Positions 60,201 to 64,000 of a stretch of DNA of 64,000 nt are shown piece by piece. Each line of letters begins with the position of its first letter. Positions within the stretch are counted from its first letter, which is position 1. Below the pieces are notes generated by a model. It was not told where the DNA came from, did not search any database, and was given only the letters and a program-made list of their open reading frames with translations. The stretch spans positions 1 to 64,000 of the IMG/VR virus record IMGVR_UViG_3300037502_002391; one strand, 5' to 3'. The translations under genes and the position numbers were made by a program. This DNA comes from a virus.

Positions 60201-60871
60201 CCATACTCATCAAGTCCACCACTATTCTGACTTATTTTTGCTGTTCTAATTTGTGGTGCAGTAACACCCCAACCAGAGAATGATATATATCTATTTAATT
60301 CATCATTAAATGTTGTTGCACTTATGGATGGACCAATACCATTTGAAAATCCTCTAAACATACCAGAACTAGCACTCATCCAATTGCTAAAATCAGTATT
60401 TAAACTAACTGGTTCAATAAATAAATAAGCATCAAGTTCTTCTGGTGTTGTTGGTGTTATAGTTGGTGTTATAGTTGGTGTTGGAGTCTTTGTTCTTGTT
60501 ACAGTTGGAGTTGGTGTTAATGTTCTTGTTGGTGTTACTGATGGTGTTTTTGTGTTTGATGGTGTTATAGATATAGTTGGTGTTATAGATGGTGTTATAG
60601 ATATAGTTGGTGTTATTGTTGGAGTTGGTGTTGGAGTTGTGCATTGTAATTCAATTACAACCCCTGCTAATAATTCATTTCTTGATACATTCTCATATAT
60701 CGGTGTGCTATTTGTTGAATCAACATAAATGTTAAATGGACCTTTTGAGTTAGATGATGGACTTAATTGAAATAAATACCTTGAACAAGCAGTAATACCT
60801 GTTATTTCACTCTCAATACTATTTACACATATTGGGTCAGTATTTATTACAAATATTGTATAATCTACCAT
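57275..60871 (-). CDS. Giant Thr-Pro-array fibre with Gly-rich C-terminus (1198 aa)
   Basis: N-terminal beta-domain (1-90), a Thr-Pro array, a beta-domain (about 150-330), a Cys module (about 335-425; CNCFDVYV...CADVC...GYCYSTNSGGTITGASVC), then a long array from about 430 to 760 ([25 protein letters not shown]), a short Cys domain (CNTNG-type, CTNPCYETYSYIDCW), another array and a Gly-rich tip (GGGGGGFGQYHGGGGGAGG...) with IKYANTYPDLLIG near the end. Same plan as the 53481 gene, so they are distant paralogues. Start is ATG 60871; TTG 60883 rejected. Likely long tail fibre. Confidence 0.85.
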   Translation of the reverse strand: MVDYTIFVINTDPICVNSIESEITGITACSRYLFQLSPSSNSKGPFNIYVDSTNSTPIYENVSRNELLAGVVIELQCTTPTPTPTITPTISITPSITPTISITPSNTKTPSVTPTRTLTPTPTVTRTKTPTPTITPTITPTTPEELDAYLFIEPVSLNTDFSNWMSASSGMFRGFSNGIGPSISATTFNDELNRYISFSGWGVTAPQIRTAKISQNSGGLDEYGNFIQAYLFKTHEVPEYTTTGYSWYTWVIPNLNTNRNLVSNIGVNEYSDPLALVPVNMNMTYASLTVEYSGFTIPQDFYHVYTTFSNTNFRLINNNNKIYFRGNSLIPDPNGCNCFDVYVDSTGLLNCADVCSEEPNTQICGKTTLFDGSIGQTYYIDFESCINNNTNTWGISTSFNRSGYCYSTNSGGTITGASVCVTITPTPTSTMTPTSTMTPTNTITPTNTPSNTVTPIVTPTETPTSTQTPTPTQTITSTITPTNTSTPTNTSTPTNTITPTETPTSTQTPTPTQTITSTITPTNTSTPTNTSTPTNTITPTNTITSTNTITPTNTITPTNTSTPTNTITPTNTITSTNTITPTNTITPTNTITPTNTPTNTITPTETPTSTQTPTPTQTPTPTQTITSTITPTNTITPTNTITPTNTITPTNTPSNTITPTSTITPTNTSTPTNTITPTNTITPTNTSTPTNTITPTETPTSTQTPTPTQTITSTITPTNTITPTNTITPTNTITPTNTPSNTITPTNTITPTNTPTSTEYPLCDVNGNIIVACAEYIITNTGCTNPCYETYSYIDCWNNEQNNLQSPLYGESITIYGNSVVVSSPLLTISGGTNFIIPPTPTPTPTPTNTITPTNTITPTNTPSNTITPTNTITPTNTITPTNTITPTNTITPTRTITPTNTPTRTITPTMTITPTSNATIIEYLIVAGGGGGGFGQYHGGGGGAGGMKSNSGVVFAQNTNYSVTIGGGGGSAANGSASSFSTISTTGGGAGGRQEVNGSTGGSGGGSGYYGLPGTGISGEGNTGGGGTFNVPAYGSGGGGGKGSNGIGGTGSKAGDGGIGQESSITGTATYYAGGGGGSCYDDNTGTTKGLGGNGGGGDGGIGRNGGPLAAQSGTANRGGGGGGAERVFTTGGSGGSGVLIIKYANTYPDLLIGSGLTYRNSSGVDTSGNGTRVAASYTPSGFKVYQINAGTGNIQF
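58120..59610 (-). repeat. Thr-Pro coding low-complexity arrays in the second giant fibre
   Basis: Arrays at about 58120-58365 and 58595-59610 (with a smaller one at 60440-60640), separated by short Cys domains. Same codon choice (ACA for Thr, CCA for Pro) as the 55540-56580 array, with extra TQTPTPTQTITSTI blocks that recur four times. Confidence 0.88.
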
Positions 60872-60872
60872 T

Positions 60873-61424
60873 TCAACAATCAATTATTTTAAAATAACTA
60901 CAAGAATTGGAATCCTTGATTGTTATTATTATTTGTTCTGCACCATCAAATATTGTTGGAACTCCTATTGTTGCTGGTAATGAACTTGTATTTATAATGG
61001 TTGCCACATAAGTTTCATAATTGCCATTTATATCTGATATATAAACACTTAAAGGTGTTGATCCAGTTAAACCATTTAAAGTGATTGTGTTATTTGTTGT
61101 TGGTGTTGGTATATATCCTGGGGTTGCAGATGGGGTTGGGGTTGGTGTTGGTGTGATTGATGTAATATCTGTAATATTATATATAATATCACAATTTATA
61201 TAGCAATTAAACTTTTTTGTTATTCTACAACCTATATTATCTTGTACTATTATTGACACTTGTGGTGCAAGATGAAAGATTTCTGGTAAATCAAATGAAA
61301 CCTCCCCTACTATGGGTAAAGTGCTTATCTGACCCAAATATGCCTCATTTCCACCAAATGCATCAGCAACATAAATGCTCAAAGGTGTACTTCCACTCAA
61401 ACTTGTAAATACAACTCTTGTCAT
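60873..61424 (-). CDS. Two-repeat beta-rich virion protein (183 aa)
   Basis: Starts MTRVVFTSLSGSTPLSIYVADAFGG at ATG 61424. Two copies of a 70-residue unit beginning GSTPLS(I/V)Y(V/I)(A/S)D and ending with a Cys-Lys motif (CRITKKFNC; CSYFKIIDC), with a Thr-Pro linker ([13 protein letters not shown]) between them. The unit resembles the 73-residue protein at 38987-39208. It overlaps the next start by four bases (ATGA). Probably a fibre hinge or adaptor. Confidence 0.75.
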   Translation of the reverse strand: MTRVVFTSLSGSTPLSIYVADAFGGNEAYLGQISTLPIVGEVSFDLPEIFHLAPQVSIIVQDNIGCRITKKFNCYINCDIIYNITDITSITPTPTPTPSATPGYIPTPTTNNTITLNGLTGSTPLSVYISDINGNYETYVATIINTSSLPATIGVPTIFDGAEQIIITIKDSNSCSYFKIIDC

Positions 61425-63580
61425 ATAGTACAACTAATATCATATGTTATCTTCAAGTTTATGGTCAATGCCTGTGAGGTTATACTATCGCCTGGAATTG
61501 CTATGATGTTTATTGTATTTGTTATTAAATCATATGATACACTATCTATTCCTGGTATTCCCCCAACTAAACTAACTATTGAATCAACATATACTGAATC
61601 TGTTGGAACATCTGTTCTTGTATATCCTGTGTAGAATGCATTTGTGCCTGTAATTCCACTTGGCTCTAATGTGTATTCTGTTGTGAATATTGCTGAATTT
61701 AAATTACATTTTGGATTTGTTATGGTGGTTGATCCACTAAACTCCATATTCACCAAATCACTAAATCCCTCATTCAAGAAATCTAGTAACCCAAAGTTAT
61801 TTAATGGTTGTAATGCAAATGTTTGTGAATCCACAACATATATTTTATATGATGTATTTATGCTAAAGCAATTTATGGATGTTTCTCTTGTTAATGTACA
61901 ACCATTAGCATCTTGTAATGTTAAACTATAATTACCACTTGTTAATCCTGTTGCTACTATGTATTGTGGATTTCCAGTTACATTACTTGACCAAGTGAAT
62001 GTAAATGGGGGTACTCCTTCAGTTATAAGTGCTGTGATTGTTGCATCATTACCATTCACACAAGATGTGGGATATAATGAAAAATCAATTCCATTACTAG
62101 ATGTTAATTGTATCACATCTCTTTGTTCACATCCACTTGCATCAACAACTCTTAATTCATATTGACCTTCTTGTAAATTTTGAAATGTTACACCTGTTAA
62201 ATTTGTATCAATTATTGATATTGTATTCAAATAATAATCATATGGTGGTGTTCCACCTGTACTTATATATGCAAATATACTCCCATTATTTGAACTACAA
62301 GTTGTTCCAGTTATAGAATACCCTAATGTGAATTTATCCTCTGCTATAATTGTTACCTCTTTGTCATAATAACAACCTGTAGAATCTTGCATATAAGCAG
62401 TATAAGTTCCACTAGATAAATTATCAAATATGTAATTTGTAGTTGTTGTATTTATTGTTGTAGTATCCCCACTTGGCCCTATTAATCCATAGGTATATGG
62501 ACCAGTTCCGCCAACTAAACTAATATCAATTAGTCCATTTGATGATGAACATATTGAATTTGTTCCATTTATGGAAACAGATGAAACTCCATTGTCACTA
62601 TCCAAACTTGTGAATATTGAATACTCACATAGTGCAGCATCTTTAACTAGTATTTCATATGAACCAGATGTTAATCCAGTCATTATAAAATTATTACTAT
62701 AGGTTATATCATAATATCCAGTATTTGCTGAATAATAGAATGGTGCTGTTCCCCCACTTATGGTTATATCCAATGCACCACTAGCAGTAAAACATGATGG
62801 TTGTGTTGGTATTATATTAACAAGACCAATTGTTGATGCATTATTTATTTCAATAGATTTTGTTAATGTGCAACCTTCCCCATCTGTAACACTTACAGAA
62901 TATGTTCCAGCTGATAAATTACTTAATGTATTGCCTGTTGAACCATCATTCCAAAAATAAGTATATGGTCCAGGATTTGTCTGTCCTGTTATATATATCT
63001 TTCCAGTATTTCCACTAAAACAAGGGGAAGCATTTATTGTATAAAATCCATAATCAAAAGTTGTTGATGACTTTATTATAAAACTTTCTGTTTTTGCTGT
63101 ACATCCACCAAGATCCTCAACATATATGTAATATGTATCTGCACTCAAATTTTCAAAAACAATAAACTCTGAATTAAATATATTGTTTGATATTAATGTA
63201 TCACCACTTGTATATAAATAACAATCTGTTGTTGAAAAATAAGAGTTTGTGGTTGCTGTAACTGAACCATTTGCATCTCCACATAATGTATCTAATGTTG
63301 ATAGAATTGTTCCACAACATCCACTTGAAACTGGTATATTTACAAAAAATTCTAGGTTCTCACTCAATGTTGAATCATTCAACCTAACCCCATATGTTGT
63401 GGCTGATAATCCTGTTTGAAGAATAGGAAAATCCTCTGTTGTTATAGTCACACCCAAATCAGGCTCAACCCATTCAATGGTATATGGAGGTGTACCCCCA
63501 CTCAAAGATAATGATATAGCACCTACATTTGTGTTTGAACAATCACCGGTTACGCTTAAAAAATAATCAAATGCTGCCAT
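61421..63580 (-). CDS. SprB-repeat virion protein (719 aa)
   Basis: At least six consecutive SprB-type repeats (PF13573) of 75-85 residues, for example NGLIDISLVGGTGPYTYGL...LSSGTYTAYMQDSTGCY, each with the GGTxPYxY strand and the DxxGC end. SprB is a surface adhesin of gliding Flavobacteriia, so the repeats may mimic it or bind similar ligands. Short N- and C-terminal flanks with other beta folds. No signal peptide, consistent with virion assembly. Adjacent to the two-repeat protein and the truncated gene upstream. Confidence 0.85.
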   Translation of the reverse strand: MAAFDYFLSVTGDCSNTNVGAISLSLSGGTPPYTIEWVEPDLGVTITTEDFPILQTGLSATTYGVRLNDSTLSENLEFFVNIPVSSGCCGTILSTLDTLCGDANGSVTATTNSYFSTTDCYLYTSGDTLISNNIFNSEFIVFENLSADTYYIYVEDLGGCTAKTESFIIKSSTTFDYGFYTINASPCFSGNTGKIYITGQTNPGPYTYFWNDGSTGNTLSNLSAGTYSVSVTDGEGCTLTKSIEINNASTIGLVNIIPTQPSCFTASGALDITISGGTAPFYYSANTGYYDITYSNNFIMTGLTSGSYEILVKDAALCEYSIFTSLDSDNGVSSVSINGTNSICSSSNGLIDISLVGGTGPYTYGLIGPSGDTTTINTTTTNYIFDNLSSGTYTAYMQDSTGCYYDKEVTIIAEDKFTLGYSITGTTCSSNNGSIFAYISTGGTPPYDYYLNTISIIDTNLTGVTFQNLQEGQYELRVVDASGCEQRDVIQLTSSNGIDFSLYPTSCVNGNDATITALITEGVPPFTFTWSSNVTGNPQYIVATGLTSGNYSLTLQDANGCTLTRETSINCFSINTSYKIYVVDSQTFALQPLNNFGLLDFLNEGFSDLVNMEFSGSTTITNPKCNLNSAIFTTEYTLEPSGITGTNAFYTGYTRTDVPTDSVYVDSIVSLVGGIPGIDSVSYDLITNTINIIAIPGDSITSQALTINLKITYDISCTI

Positions 63581-63583
63581 TTA

Positions 63584-64000
63584 TTAACATATTATACTTA
63601 CATCCACACCAACATTTATGGTTAATAATTTATCAACCGCAATCTCATCAACACAATCCAAATCAATAATTTTAATAAAACCATTATTTGGTGTTTGGTA
63701 ATTTATATCAAAATAATATAAGTTAGGTAATGCACTAAGTAATGCTGATTCCCATTGTGTTGTTGTTGGCACATCATCATTACCTATACCATCATAAAAC
63801 TTAATCTTTGCCACAATATTATTATTCAATATAATTTCACTATACCAACTTGTTAGGACATTATCTGAATTGCAAGTCAAATTAAATTCATCTATTGTTG
63901 AACTTATAGCATTACCCAAAATTGAACTAAAAGGTTCTGCTGGTGTTGCCAATATTGTTATACCATTCTTTATACATATATCACTAAAAATTGGTGATGT
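63584..64000 (-). CDS. Virion-like protein (partial, N-terminus beyond window)
   Basis: The frame stays open to the right edge at 64000, so the start is outside the window; the codon at 63952 is TTG and not a likely start. The visible 138 residues read ...GITILATPAEPFSSILGNAISS..., predicted beta-rich, ending DEIAVDKLLTINVGVDVSIIC. Location upstream of the SprB gene with a 3-base gap suggests a tail or fibre protein. No family recognised. Confidence 0.65.
   Translation of the reverse strand, partial: TSPIFSDICIKNGITILATPAEPFSSILGNAISSTIDEFNLTCNSDNVLTSWYSEIILNNNIVAKIKFYDGIGNDDVPTTTQWESALLSALPNLYYFDINYQTPNNGFIKIIDLDCVDEIAVDKLLTINVGVDVSIIC

Noticed and set aside
54517-60640. Possible CRISPR-like or satellite array in the fibre region
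   Set aside because: Repeats are contiguous coding units of 12-18 bases without spacers and stay in one open reading frame; they encode Thr-Pro stretches.
1-64000. tRNA genes
   Set aside because: No clear T-loop GGTTCRA with matching acceptor stem was found in gaps; a tRNAscan-SE run would be decisive.

Overview
The window looks like part of the genome of a large tailed phage (probably a T4-like or jumbo myovirus) infecting a member of the Bacteroidota. The phage signs are Rad50/Mre11-type recombination nuclease subunits (gp46/gp47-like), a DnaG-type primase, a RuvC-like resolvase, a lysis cassette and a long run of virion fibre genes packed with 1-20 base overlaps. The host signs are several copies of the Bacteroidota promoter (TTTG, 18-20 bases, TAnnTTTG), A-rich leaders without Shine-Dalgarno sites, a Bacteroidetes-type sigma-70 factor, an Hc1 histone-like protein, SprB repeats (from flavobacterial gliding adhesins) and a FISUMP domain. 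The DNA is very AT-rich, nearly all genes run leftward, and I see no tRNA, integrase, transposase or CRISPR array.

Layout. 1-2064: a truncated RNA ligase and four small unknown genes, three of them behind near-identical promoters. 2103-3551: a short rightward operon with a lipoprotein and a small membrane protein. 3626-7059: six tandem, translationally coupled LRR-like paralogues. 7059-18764: accessory and metabolic genes (Ntn-hydrolase, Nudix, phosphatase, DUF192, DHH phosphoesterase, DUF3310, glutaredoxin, DUF932, DnaJ, Hc1) with many small unknowns. 18816-21506: EF-hand and HD-domain proteins that may be head-associated. 21506-24524: probable lysis and envelope cassette (amidase, spanin-like pair, membrane protein). 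24544-33197: sigma factor, gp46/gp47, PD-(D/E)XK nuclease, primase, resolvase. 33200-39208: virion proteins. 39320-46305: glycosyltransferases and methyltransferases. 46344-49245: three Kelch-like fibre paralogues. 49278-51904: a sulfotransferase and three 2OG-Fe(II) oxygenases. 51908-64000: more virion proteins, including two giant proteins with Thr-Pro arrays and Gly-rich tips, and a SprB-repeat protein that precedes a truncated gene.

The most interesting feature is the clustering of protein- and glycan-modifying enzymes (two-domain glycosyltransferase/FkbM fusion, a methyltransferase/autotransporter-heptosyltransferase fusion, a GT9-like enzyme, a sulfotransferase, three 2OG oxygenases) between fibre genes whose proteins carry hundreds of Thr, Ser and Pro residues in mucin-like arrays. 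I infer that the phage may hydroxylate, glycosylate and perhaps methylate or sulfate its own fibres. This is a hypothesis from gene content and position; nothing in the sequence proves the substrate.
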